A stretch of 6,995 nucleotides of DNA from Gemmatimonadales bacterium. GTDB lineage: Bacteria > Gemmatimonadota > Gemmatimonadetes > Gemmatimonadales > GWC2-71-9. A model generated the notes under the pieces. That model was not told the origin of the DNA. It did no database searches and was given only the letters and a program-made list of their open reading frames with translations. The position numbers and the translations under genes are program-made. The stretch spans positions 1-6,995 of the forward strand of contig JAUVRV010000137.1 of assembly GCA_030597435.1 (NCBI GenBank). The letters are read 5' to 3'. Positions 1 to 6,559 of the stretch are shown here, in pieces (the first letter of the stretch is position 1; the number at the start of each line of letters is the position of its first letter).

Positions 1-1024
1 CAACCCCTACATCAACTACCCGTTCTTCAACCTGGATCTACAGACCGCGTACATCGAGGAGGCCCACGCGAAGGGCATCAAGGTCAAACTGTACGACACC
101 ATTCGCGAACTGAGCTATCGCGCGCACGAACTCTTTGCGTTGCGCAGTCTCGGCGATGAGATCCTGAACGACGGCGAGGGTGGCGGTCACTCGTGGATGC
201 AGGAGCACCTCGAGAGCAACTATCACTCGGCGTGGCACGCTTTTAGGGTCGACGATGCGGCGATGCTCAACAAGGGCACGTCGCGCTGGACCAATTACTA
301 CATCGAGGGGCTCAACTGGCTGGCGGCGAACCAGCACATCGACGGTTTATATCTCGACGACATCGCCTTCAGTCGCGAAACGGTGAAGCGCATGATCTCC
401 GTGCTGTACGAGCACCGCGATGAGGTGGTCATAGATCTGCACTCGGCCAACCAGTTCAATCCGCGCGACGGCCACATCAACAGCGCCATGCTGTATATGG
501 AACACTTTCCGTTCATCTCGCGGCTGTGGTTTGGCGAGTACTTCGAGTACGACCGGGACGAGGACTACTGGCTGACCGAGGTTTCGGGACTGCCGTTCGG
601 CCTGATGGGTGAGATGTTGCAGGACGGTGGCCACCCGTACCGTGGGATGTTGTACGGCATGACTGCCCGCATGTACGGCAACGTGGATCCACGACCGGTG
701 TGGCGCATGATGAACGAGTTCGGGATAGCAGAGAGCCGCATGTTGGGTTACTGGCTGGACAAGGCGCCGGTCACCACGAATCATCCCCGGGTTCTCGCGA
801 CCACCTATGTTCGTCCAGATGGCCTACTGATTGCTCTCGCTTCGTGGCCGGGTGAAGACGAGACAGTGAGTCTCACTCTGGACGCAGAAGCGCTCGGCGA
901 ATTGTCGGGCATGCGTGCCTACGCACCGGCAGTCGCGGGCCTACAGGCCGAAGCCGAAGTCGACCTATTGCGCGTGGAGATTCCGGCGAACCGGGGGTTG
1001 TTTGTGATTGTTGGATCACACTAG
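1..1024 (+). CDS. Glycoside-hydrolase-like protein (DUF6067 type), 3' part
   Basis: The frame is open from base 2 to the TAG at 1022-1024 with no start inside that makes sense, so the gene begins before the window; 340 residues are visible. The visible N-terminus (YINYPFFNL, then KGIKVKLYDTIREL) is a TIM-barrel strand pattern, and HIDGLYLDDIAFSRET (visible residues 112-127) is the typical barrel strand carrying adjacent acidic residues, here D119 and D120. Next come VIDLHSAN and a second acidic segment, MEHFPF. The last ~90 residues (LATTYVRPDGLLIALASW onward) look like the C-terminal beta-sandwich of amylase-like hydrolases. From memory this layout matches the DUF6067 / GH123_N-like proteins of bacterial polysaccharide users; substrate and catalytic residues are not established from the sequence. 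It is convergent with the downstream serine hydrolase. The TTG at 140 is internal to a conserved helix and is not the start. An alternative is another uncharacterised TIM-barrel hydrolase. Confidence 0.72.
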   Translation, partial: NPYINYPFFNLDLQTAYIEEAHAKGIKVKLYDTIRELSYRAHELFALRSLGDEILNDGEGGGHSWMQEHLESNYHSAWHAFRVDDAAMLNKGTSRWTNYYIEGLNWLAANQHIDGLYLDDIAFSRETVKRMISVLYEHRDEVVIDLHSANQFNPRDGHINSAMLYMEHFPFISRLWFGEYFEYDRDEDYWLTEVSGLPFGLMGEMLQDGGHPYRGMLYGMTARMYGNVDPRPVWRMMNEFGIAESRMLGYWLDKAPVTTNHPRVLATTYVRPDGLLIALASWPGEDETVSLTLDAEALGELSGMRAYAPAVAGLQAEAEVDLLRVEIPANRGLFVIVGSH

Positions 1025-1046
1025 TGATTCGCGATTGACCGAATCA
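1025..1046. terminator. Inverted repeat between convergent genes, possible bidirectional terminator
   Basis: TGATTCG (1025-1031) and CGAATCA (1040-1046) form a perfect 7-bp stem with an 8-nt loop. The element fills the 19-nt gap between the two convergent stop codons and includes the stop codon of the minus-strand gene. No T-tract follows on either strand, so intrinsic termination is uncertain; the position is the main argument. Confidence 0.4.
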
Positions 1047-2405
1047 GTCTGGCATCGCCGCCACAATCTTCTGTATTAAAGTCGTGCTAAAGTTGGGTTG
1101 ATCCTGTGGTTGACGGTTCTGATTTCCCTGTCGCACGACGACCAGATCCAAGCTGGGTATCACGTAGCTGTGGTTCATGTTGTGGCCGCGTGACATGAAC
1201 AAGTCAGTCGGCACGTTGTCCATGTCATCCTGAATCCAGAATGTGTAACCATACTTGAAGGGCGTTGTCCCGTCCTCCCGCACGAACCGGCTGGTCGCCA
1301 GATTCAACCATTCCTCAGATACCAGCTGCTGACTCCCCCACCGTCCCTTGTTCAACCACAGGTACCCCAATCTGGCAAAGTCTCGGGCTGTGCATCTGAA
1401 TGTGCTGCCGACTATGGAGTTGTATCCGTACGGGCTGTCACTCTTGTCAGCGCCATACGCGTCGCATCCCGCACTACCGCCCACGCCCCAGCCCGGTTCG
1501 GTGGCAAAGTTCAGCTCTCGGTTGTCCGCATAGGGCATGTCTCTGTACTCGGTGTCCCGGATTCCTATCGGCATGCCGATCTTGCCGAGGACGCGATCGT
1601 ATATGTAAGGGCCAACTCGCTCACCGGATATGTTCCTTATGGCAAGGGCCATCTGCTCCAACCCGTAGTTGCTGTAGTTGAAGTCTGACCCGGGCTCGAA
1701 CTTCAGTGTGTGGTGGGCTGGGATCCCAGCGAAATGCCACCACCCGAAGCAGTACTCGTACATCTGGAACGGACCTGAATAGCCCGGATAGAGGTGACGA
1801 GTGCTCGGTGCCAGCCATGGCTCGCGCGATTCATGCCCCGAGGTCATGGAGAGGACATGCTTGACTCTGATCTCGGTCTTGCGTTCGTCGGTGATCGGCT
1901 GGTCCCATATCTGGGGAATCAGTGAGTCCTCACGAGAGGCGCCCACCAGATAGGTGTCCAGGTCGACCCGGTCTTCGTATTCGTCGAGGAACACTCCAAC
2001 AGCCGTACCGAACACCGACTTGGTCGATGACTTCATGTCATTGCATGTCTGTGCGGTCCAGGGCTGTGGTCCTCCGTCTGCGCCGGTTACGTAGCTCTCA
2101 CCGACGATCCATCCCTTGTAGATGATGACGAGGGCACCGCCATGACTTGTGGTAACGGTGTTCTTGTTATGGTAGGCGATTGCGTCACGTAGCTGGTTAG
2201 CATCTACCCCCAAGTCATGTGGATCTCCCACACGCCAGCCACCCTCCTGTTCGGATGGCGGGATGTACCGTTCTTGGGAAGGAACACGGGTGGCACTGGC
2301 AAAGAGATCCTTCGGCAACGGCAAGAGAGCCAAGCCCGCCGCCCCGATACCTGCCTCGGTTAGTAGTCGTCTTCTGGTAACGAGCCTGCGATCCTGATTC
2401 CCCAT
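1044..2405 (-). CDS. Exported serine hydrolase of the beta-lactamase / class C-like family
   Basis: This 453-aa protein belongs to the Beta-lactamase (PF00144) fold, which covers class C beta-lactamases, D-aminopeptidases, DD-peptidases and esterases. The N-terminus has an arginine-rich Tat-like signal (TRRRLLTEAG, residues 10-19) followed by a hydrophobic Ala/Gly/Leu stretch to about residue 30, so export across the membrane is likely. The nucleophile motif SxxK is S126-S-T-K129 in MKSSTKSV. VLSMTSG (184-190) is the usual conserved helix after it. The second catalytic motif YxN is Y244-S-N246. In place of the KTG motif the C-terminus has RGHNMNHSYVIPSLDLVVVR (406-425), the form seen in esterase/peptidase-like members rather than true beta-lactamases. 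The start ATG (2403-2405) is preceded by GAGGG 7 nt upstream, which supports it. The substrate cannot be told from the sequence; a resistance function should not be assumed. Confidence 0.9.
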   Translation of the reverse strand: MGNQDRRLVTRRRLLTEAGIGAAGLALLPLPKDLFASATRVPSQERYIPPSEQEGGWRVGDPHDLGVDANQLRDAIAYHNKNTVTTSHGGALVIIYKGWIVGESYVTGADGGPQPWTAQTCNDMKSSTKSVFGTAVGVFLDEYEDRVDLDTYLVGASREDSLIPQIWDQPITDERKTEIRVKHVLSMTSGHESREPWLAPSTRHLYPGYSGPFQMYEYCFGWWHFAGIPAHHTLKFEPGSDFNYSNYGLEQMALAIRNISGERVGPYIYDRVLGKIGMPIGIRDTEYRDMPYADNRELNFATEPGWGVGGSAGCDAYGADKSDSPYGYNSIVGSTFRCTARDFARLGYLWLNKGRWGSQQLVSEEWLNLATSRFVREDGTTPFKYGYTFWIQDDMDNVPTDLFMSRGHNMNHSYVIPSLDLVVVRQGNQNRQPQDQPNFSTTLIQKIVAAMPD

Positions 2406-2412
2406 GACGTTT

Positions 2413-2417
2413 CCCTC
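2413..2417 (-). promoter_or_regulatory. Shine-Dalgarno of the serine hydrolase
   Basis: Reading on the minus strand, GAGGG lies 7 nt before the ATG at 2405. It fixes this ATG as the start and places the Tat-like arginines at residues 11-13. Confidence 0.6.
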
Positions 2418-2434
2418 GAATATGAGTGATCCTC

Positions 2435-2462
2435 ATTAAAGAGATACGTCGCTAGGGTTCAA
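2435..2462 (-). promoter_or_regulatory. Putative sigma70 promoter of the serine hydrolase
   Basis: On the minus strand, TTGAAC (2462-2457, -35, 4 of 6 consensus) is followed after 16 nt by TTTAAT (2440-2435, -10, 5 of 6). Transcription would begin near 2428, giving a leader of about 20 nt that contains the Shine-Dalgarno. This is a consensus match by eye. Confidence 0.42.
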
Positions 2463-2467
2463 CGCAA

Positions 2468-2491
2468 TAAAGGAGGTCGTCAGGCGCCTCC
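2468..2491 (+). other. Orphan Shine-Dalgarno-like sequence inside a small hairpin
   Basis: TAAAGGAGGT (2468-2477) is a near-perfect anti-16S sequence, yet no ATG, GTG or TTG lies within the next 12 nt. GGAGGT (2472-2477) can pair with GCCTCC (2486-2491), including one G-U pair, around an 8-nt loop. The role is unknown; it may be chance or a transcript-end structure. Confidence 0.25.
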
Positions 2492-2610
2492 GCCCTCGGA
2501 TACGACAGTGCCTGGCCGCAAATGTCCCAATTCCGCACCCCAAAGTCCCCAAAACGCACTACCGGGGCAGGACTTGACCGCACAAAGTGCCGGATAGGCA
2601 GGGCAGAATA

Positions 2611-2617
2611 GGCGGAG
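2611..2617 (+). promoter_or_regulatory. Ribosome binding site choosing the receiver start
   Basis: GGCGGAG ends 5 nt before the ATG at 2623. It favours that ATG over the in-frame GTG at 2587, which has no comparable site and would add a 12-residue tail absent from ordinary receivers. Confidence 0.55.
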
Positions 2618-2622
2618 CTGAG

Positions 2623-2985
2623 ATGGTCAAGATCCTCGTCGTAGATGACGAACAGGCAATACGGGATGTTCTCAAGCGTTTTCTCGAGCTAGAGGGCAAC
2701 CAAGTCGTGTTGGCCGGTGATGGCCTCGAGGCGCTGGCGATCTTGAACGACACGGCCGTTGACGTGGCGCTCGTTGACATCATCATGCCCACGGTCGACG
2801 GGCTCACACTGATGCGACGCATGCAACAGGATCATCCTCGTGTGAGGATAGTCGTTATGTCGGCCTACGACGAAGTACTGGACCTGCCGGCGCGGGAACT
2901 GGGCGTCGTGCTAACGATCAGGAAGCCTTTCACTCTGCAGGGTGTCAAGGAGGTAGTGGAAGCGGCCGCCAACACGAGCATGTGA
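2623..2985 (+). CDS. Stand-alone CheY-like response regulator receiver
   Basis: This 120-aa protein is a single receiver domain (Response_reg) with no output domain. MVKILVVDDE gives the acidic pocket D8-D9; VDIIMP gives the phosphoacceptor D52; MSAYD gives the switch serine S80; IRKPF gives the conserved K101-P102. All residues needed for aspartyl phosphorylation and Mg binding are present. Length is typical of CheY/Spo0F-like phosphorelay proteins, which act through protein contacts in the cytosol. No histidine kinase is encoded in the window, so the partner must lie elsewhere. I start it at the ATG with a ribosome binding site (GGCGGAG); an in-frame GTG at 2587 would make it 132 aa. A possible -35 (TTGACC, 2574-2579) exists upstream, but the matching -10 is poor. 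The ABC-F gene begins 45 nt downstream; no functional link is evident. Confidence 0.92.
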   Translation: MVKILVVDDEQAIRDVLKRFLELEGNQVVLAGDGLEALAILNDTAVDVALVDIIMPTVDGLTLMRRMQQDHPRVRIVVMSAYDEVLDLPARELGVVLTIRKPFTLQGVKEVVEAAANTSM

Positions 2986-2991
2986 GTCCCC

Positions 2992-3005
2992 GGGCGTGAT
3001 CGCCC
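2992..3005 (+). terminator. GC hairpin after the receiver gene, weak terminator candidate
   Basis: GGGCG (2992-2996) and CGCCC (3001-3005) form a perfect 5-bp stem with a TGAT loop, 6 nt after the receiver stop codon. The following bases are C-rich rather than a T-tract, so this could be a weak or Rho-assisted terminator. Confidence 0.3.
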
Positions 3006-3015
3006 CCCGCCCCCC

Positions 3016-3031
3016 TTAGATTCCTTCCCTG
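3016..3031 (+). promoter_or_regulatory. Possible -10 box and leaderless start of the ABC-F gene
   Basis: TTAGAT (3016-3021; TAGATT in the shifted register) lies 9 nt before the GTG at 3031. The 15 nt before the GTG contain no purine-rich Shine-Dalgarno. This spacing is what a promoter giving a transcript that starts at or near the GTG would show. No clear -35 is visible because the upstream DNA is a C-rich tract. Confidence 0.33.
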
Positions 3032-4977
3032 TGATATCCGTTTCCAACCTTGCCAAATCGTTCGGTGACCGGACGCTCTTTGCCAACGTGTCGTTCCAGC
3101 TCAATGCCGGAGAACGGTACGGGCTGGTGGGTGCCAACGGTTCGGGCAAAACCACGCTGCTCGGGATTCTCAGCGGCGACCTGGATGCCAGCGAGGGTAC
3201 GGTATCAGTTCCGAAGCGGCTGCGGCTCGGCGTGCTGCGTCAGGATCAGTTCGCCTACGACGATCAGGAGATCCTGGCCGTTGCGCTGATGGGCAACCCC
3301 GAGCTGTGGAACGCGATGGCCGAGAAGCAGGCGCTGCTCGCAAAGGCAGACGAAGATTTCGCAGCTGACCGGTTCTCCGAGCTGGAGGAGACCGTGCTGC
3401 ACCACGACGGATACACCGCCGAGGCGCGCGCCGCCACCATTCTCGAAGGGCTCGGCCTGCAGGCATCCGTGCATCACGACCCGCTCTCCACCCTGTCCGG
3501 AGGGTTCAGGCTGCGAGTGCTGCTGGCCCAGGTGCTGGCGAGTGCGCCCGACGTGTTGCTGCTCGACGAACCGACCAACCACCTCGACATCCTCTCGATC
3601 CGCTGGCTCGAGACGTTCCTGCGCGACTTCACTGGCACGGTGGTGGTGATCTCCCACGATCATCGGTTTCTCGACAACGTGTCAACGGCCATCCTGGACG
3701 TCGATTACGAGACGGTGCTCTCGTACCGCGGTAACTACAGTGAGTTCATCGAGGCGAAGCGCTCGGAACGGGAGCGGCGGGGCAAGGACATCGCCGCGCG
3801 GAAACGCGAGATAGCACACCACCAGAAGTTTGTAGACCGGTTCCGGGCCAAGGCGAGCAAGGCGCGGCAGGCCCAGAGCAAGGTCCGGATGATCGAGAAG
3901 AAGGCCGGAGCCTTGGAGGTACTGCCGCAGAGTTCGCGCCGCTATCCGAGGTTCCGGTTGGAGCAGCGACGCGACAGCGGGCGCGAAGTGCTCGTTCTGA
4001 AGGGTGTCAAGAAAGCGTTCGGCGACAACCAGGTCCTGCACGGAGTGGATCTCACCGTCAACCGGGGCGATCGGCTCGCGATCATCGGGCCCAACGGTAT
4101 CGGCAAATCCACTCTCTTGAAGATCGCGATGGGTCACCTCGATGCCGATGCGGGCGAGGTGGAGTGGGGCTACGAGACCCATCCCGGATATTCTGCGCAG
4201 GATCACCAGGGTCAATTCGAGAACCGTACCAGCACCGCCGAGGAGTGGATCTGGAAATTCTGTGCCGACCGCGACTTGGGTTACGTGCGCGGCCAGATGG
4301 GACTGATGCTCTTCACCGGCGACGACGGCAAGAAGAAACTGAGTGCCCTCTCCGGCGGGGAGGTAACACGACTCGTCTTCACCCGTCTGGGTATCGAACG
4401 GCCCAACGTGCTCGTACTCGACGAGCCCACCAACCACCTGGATCTCGAATCGATCGAGGCGCTGGTCGAGGGGCTCGCGAAGTACCCGGGCACCCTCATT
4501 CTCGTGTCACACGATCGCTGGTTCGTTGGCCAACTGGCCACCCGGGTCCTGGAGATCCGGTCAGACGGAATTACCGATTATCTGGGCACCTACGAGGAGT
4601 ACGTCCACGCGTGCGGGGACGACCATCTGGACGTCGACCAGGTGGTCCTCAAGGCGAAGAAAGACAAGCGGCGCAAGGACCGGTCGCAGAAGAAGAGTCG
4701 ACAGTCTGAGGCCCGCAAACTCGAGTCGCGGCTGAAGCGGTCCCAGCAGCGCCTGGAGCAAATCACTGCGAGGATCGAGGCGGCCGAAGCACGGGTCAAC
4801 GAGATCGATGAGATGTTCTGCGAGCCCGACTACTTCCAGCGGACCGCTGCCGACGAGGTGCACACCTTGGAGCGGGAGCGGAACAACCTTCAGCAAGAAG
4901 TCACCGATCTGATGACGGAGTGGGAGCAGATCGAAGAGGAGATCGACACGCTGGAGCGGCAGCTTGCCGCGGACTAA
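3031..4977 (+). CDS. ABC-F family ATPase with C-terminal coiled coil (ribosome-associated type)
   Basis: This 648-aa protein has two tandem ABC ATPase domains and no membrane segments, the hallmark of ABC-F proteins, which bind the ribosomal E site and regulate translation. Domain 1: Walker A GANGSGKT (34-41), signature LSGGF (155-159), Walker B with catalytic E180 (LLLDEPTNHLD), H-loop H209. The interdomain linker (about 235-315) is basic and helical with KFVDRFRAKASKARQAQSK, the P-site tRNA interaction motif region. Domain 2: Walker A GPNGIGKS (353-360), signature LSGGE (440-444), Walker B with E465, H-loop H494. Residues about 540-648 are a Lys/Arg-rich stretch then a long Glu/Leu heptad coiled coil, as in Uup/YheS-like members. 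Both catalytic glutamates are intact, so it should be active. The GTG start gives MISVSNLAKSFG, the usual family N-terminus. A housekeeping translation role is more likely than antibiotic resistance, but the subfamily is not certain. Confidence 0.95.
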   Translation: MISVSNLAKSFGDRTLFANVSFQLNAGERYGLVGANGSGKTTLLGILSGDLDASEGTVSVPKRLRLGVLRQDQFAYDDQEILAVALMGNPELWNAMAEKQALLAKADEDFAADRFSELEETVLHHDGYTAEARAATILEGLGLQASVHHDPLSTLSGGFRLRVLLAQVLASAPDVLLLDEPTNHLDILSIRWLETFLRDFTGTVVVISHDHRFLDNVSTAILDVDYETVLSYRGNYSEFIEAKRSERERRGKDIAARKREIAHHQKFVDRFRAKASKARQAQSKVRMIEKKAGALEVLPQSSRRYPRFRLEQRRDSGREVLVLKGVKKAFGDNQVLHGVDLTVNRGDRLAIIGPNGIGKSTLLKIAMGHLDADAGEVEWGYETHPGYSAQDHQGQFENRTSTAEEWIWKFCADRDLGYVRGQMGLMLFTGDDGKKKLSALSGGEVTRLVFTRLGIERPNVLVLDEPTNHLDLESIEALVEGLAKYPGTLILVSHDRWFVGQLATRVLEIRSDGITDYLGTYEEYVHACGDDHLDVDQVVLKAKKDKRRKDRSQKKSRQSEARKLESRLKRSQQRLEQITARIEAAEARVNEIDEMFCEPDYFQRTAADEVHTLERERNNLQQEVTDLMTEWEQIEEEIDTLERQLAAD

Positions 4978-4982
4978 CGCGG
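4967..4982 (+). terminator. Inverted repeat across the ABC-F stop codon, weak terminator candidate
   Basis: CCGCG (4967-4971) and CGCGG (4978-4982) form a perfect 5-bp stem around a 6-nt loop that holds the TAA stop. No T-tract follows. CGCGGAC also occurs as a direct repeat at 4968-4974 and 4978-4984, so the symmetry may be incidental. Confidence 0.2.
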
Positions 4983-5073
4983 ACACATGCCGAGTGAGTG
5001 TGCGTTGGCTCTGGATTGACGCAACCGAGGTGGTGCGAAATGGTGCGGGCGTTCGCGGACCATTATAGCGGCG

Positions 5074-5082
5074 TGATAACAT
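5074..5082 (+). promoter_or_regulatory. Possible extended -10 of the creatininase operon
   Basis: TGATAACAT contains a TGn element followed by TAACAT (4 of 6 to the -10 consensus) upstream of the first operon gene. No matching -35 is visible at normal spacing. The 123-nt gap after the ABC-F gene and a clear ribosome binding site suggest the operon has its own promoter, but this exact site is weakly supported. Confidence 0.25.
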
Positions 5083-5088
5083 CGTATT

Positions 5089-5092
5089 GGAG
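5089..5092 (+). promoter_or_regulatory. Ribosome binding site of the creatininase-family gene
   Basis: GGAG (in TTGGAGA) is 8 nt before the ATG at 5101. It selects this ATG over the in-frame ATGs at 5116 and 5125. Confidence 0.5.
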
Positions 5093-5100
5093 ATTTAGGC

Positions 5101-5799
5101 ATGCACATCACAGACATGAACTGGATGCACATAGAAGAATACCTCAAAGCCGACGACCGCTGCGTGCTGCCAATTGGCTCGACTGAGCAGCATGCAGGCC
5201 TATCACTCTGTACTGACGCGATACTTGCTGAACGGGTCGGCGTAGACGCCGCCGAGCCGTTGGGTGTGCCAGTGTACCCCGCAGTCCCGTTTGGCTGTTC
5301 GCCCTATTTCTCCGCCTTTCCGGGTACCATATCGCTCAAGGTGGAGACTCTGCTGGCCGTGACGAGAGACGTCATCGGTTCGATGTACACGTCCGGATTT
5401 CGACGGGTCATGATCGTGAACGGCCATGGTGGTAATGCGGCCGTTGGCAATCTGTGCCGGGAACTCATGGCCGAGCGACCTGAGATGTCGCTCAAATTCC
5501 ATAATTGGTGGACCGGCCCGCGGGTCATGGCCAAGGCCAACGAGATCGCACCCAATCCATCGCACGCAAACTGGTTCGAGAATTTTCCCTGGACCCGACT
5601 CGCCAATGTATCGTCACCGGGCGACGAGAAGGCGATGGTCGATGTCACTCGGCTCAAGGTGAGTGGACCGGCACGGGTGCGCGAACTGCTCGGGGATGGC
5701 AGTTTCGGTGGTGCGTACCAGATGAGCGACGCGGACATGACCGACCTGTGGGCGGTCGGAGTCGCAGAAACACGCAATGAATTGGAGCAACCGTGGTAG
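5101..5799 (+). CDS. Creatininase-family amidohydrolase
   Basis: This 232-aa protein is a complete member of the creatininase superfamily (PF02633), cytosolic metal-dependent amidohydrolases that open creatinine, formamide or related amide bonds. The N-terminal metal motif LPIGSTEQHAGLSLCTDA supplies E29, H31 and D39. VMIVNGHGGN (103-112) supplies H109, the NGHGGN signature found in the broad family; true creatininase has Glu in place of the second Gly. The later HAGExET motif appears here as HANWFEN (155-161), keeping H155 and E160 but lacking the first Glu. No signal peptide. It is the first gene of a three-gene operon and overlaps the next start by 7 nt, so it probably acts with the SDR and M20 enzymes on one substrate. 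The exact substrate is unknown; creatinine itself is unlikely given the motif differences. The name creatininase should be read as family only. Confidence 0.9.
   Translation: MHITDMNWMHIEEYLKADDRCVLPIGSTEQHAGLSLCTDAILAERVGVDAAEPLGVPVYPAVPFGCSPYFSAFPGTISLKVETLLAVTRDVIGSMYTSGFRRVMIVNGHGGNAAVGNLCRELMAERPEMSLKFHNWWTGPRVMAKANEIAPNPSHANWFENFPWTRLANVSSPGDEKAMVDVTRLKVSGPARVRELLGDGSFGGAYQMSDADMTDLWAVGVAETRNELEQPW
5784..5787 (+). promoter_or_regulatory. Ribosome binding site of the SDR gene
   Basis: GGAG inside the end of the creatininase gene lies 5 nt before the GTG at 5793. It supports that GTG as the SDR start, overlapping the upstream TAG, and argues against the internal GTG at 5903. Confidence 0.5.
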
Positions 5800-6559
5800 A
5801 ACCAAAGCCGTTAGAGTTCTCGGGTCGCCTGGCACTAGTAACAGGTGCGGCGCAGGGCATCGGACGCGCCATCGCGCAGGGCTTTGTTGACCGTGGCGCC
5901 AGGTGCACGTGCTCGACTTAGACGAGACGGGTGTAGCGGAGACAGCGCGCAGCATGGGTGCCACGCATCATGCGTTGGACCTGTCGGACAGAGCGGCCGT
6001 TACAGGCGTTGTCGCAGACATCGAACAATCAGCCGGACCAATCGAAATCCTGGTCAACGCTGCCGGCGGCGTGCGCGGACAGGTGGGCCGGCCCATCCAG
6101 GACATCGAAGAAGCAGACTGGCGCGTGATCTTTCAGGCCAACCTCGATAGCGCCTTTTGGCTAGCGCAAGCGGTTGGGCCGCGCATGTCAGCGCGGGGTA
6201 ATGGTCGCATCATCTTCATCGCCTCTGGTGCCGGCCTGCGACCGAGCAAGACCGGTATTCAGGCCTACACCGCGGCCAAGCATGGTTTGGTCGGGCTGAC
6301 CAAGCAATTGTCTTGGGAATTCGCTCCCAAGGGTGTAACGGTGAATGCCGTAGCACCCGGTTTTGTGTTGTCTAACCCGTCGACCTTGAAGCAGTGGGAG
6401 AGTTATGGCCCCGACGGCCAGGCACGTCTGATCGACGGGATACACACCAGGCGACTGGGGACGGCGGAGGATATCGCCGCGGCGGTTCTCTTCTTCGCCA
6501 CCGACTCGGCGAGTTGGATCAGCGGCCAGACTCTCTCGGTCGATGGTGGCCGGTCGTGA
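5793..6559 (+). CDS. Short-chain dehydrogenase/reductase, interrupted by a one-base frameshift
   Basis: Two frames together make one classical SDR (NAD(P)-dependent oxidoreductase). Piece 1 begins at GTG 5793 (MVEPKPLEFSGRLALVTGAA) and carries the TGAAQGIG cofactor motif, but in its own frame stops at a TAG 24 nt beyond the break. Piece 2 (from 5903, 218 aa) carries VHVLDLDE, NAAG, the active-site Ser in IASGAG, YTAAK, VNAVAPGFV and the C-terminal GQTLSVDGG. Inserting one G in AGG at 5901-5903 reads GARVHVLDLD and gives 255 aa, the usual SDR length; in that numbering the catalytic set is N117, S145, Y159, K163. Asp after the second strand (D42) suggests NAD rather than NADP. It overlaps the creatininase gene by 7 nt and the M20 gene by 4 nt. 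An automatic caller would probably report only 5903-6559. Sequencing error seems more likely than decay because the rest is well preserved. Confidence 0.88.

Noticed and set aside
140..142. TTG start for the first gene
   Set aside because: The frame upstream (46 residues) continues the same conserved barrel pattern, so the gene enters from outside the window.
347..784. 145-residue open frame on the minus strand
   Set aside because: It is antisense to the glycoside-hydrolase-like gene, with low-complexity His/Val/Gln composition typical of a shadow frame.
2508..2600. Short open frame (about 30 codons) starting with GTG after the orphan Shine-Dalgarno
   Set aside because: The Shine-Dalgarno is about 31 nt away, the peptide is Pro/Gln/Ala-rich without features, and it overlaps the receiver promoter region.
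2587..2622. Upstream GTG start extending the receiver by 12 residues
   Set aside because: The extension is not receiver-like, and the ribosome binding site fits the ATG at 2623.
3682..4437. 251-residue open frame on the minus strand
   Set aside because: It is wholly inside the ABC-F gene, has no recognisable domain, and is explained by the codon pattern of the GC-rich sense gene.
4998..5186. 62-residue open frame before the creatininase gene
   Set aside because: It overlaps the creatininase start in another frame, has no ribosome binding site, and has an Arg/His-rich shadow composition.
5895..5910. Programmed -1 ribosomal frameshift in the SDR
   Set aside because: No X XXY YYZ slippery sequence or stable downstream stem is evident; a simple one-base deletion explains the data better.
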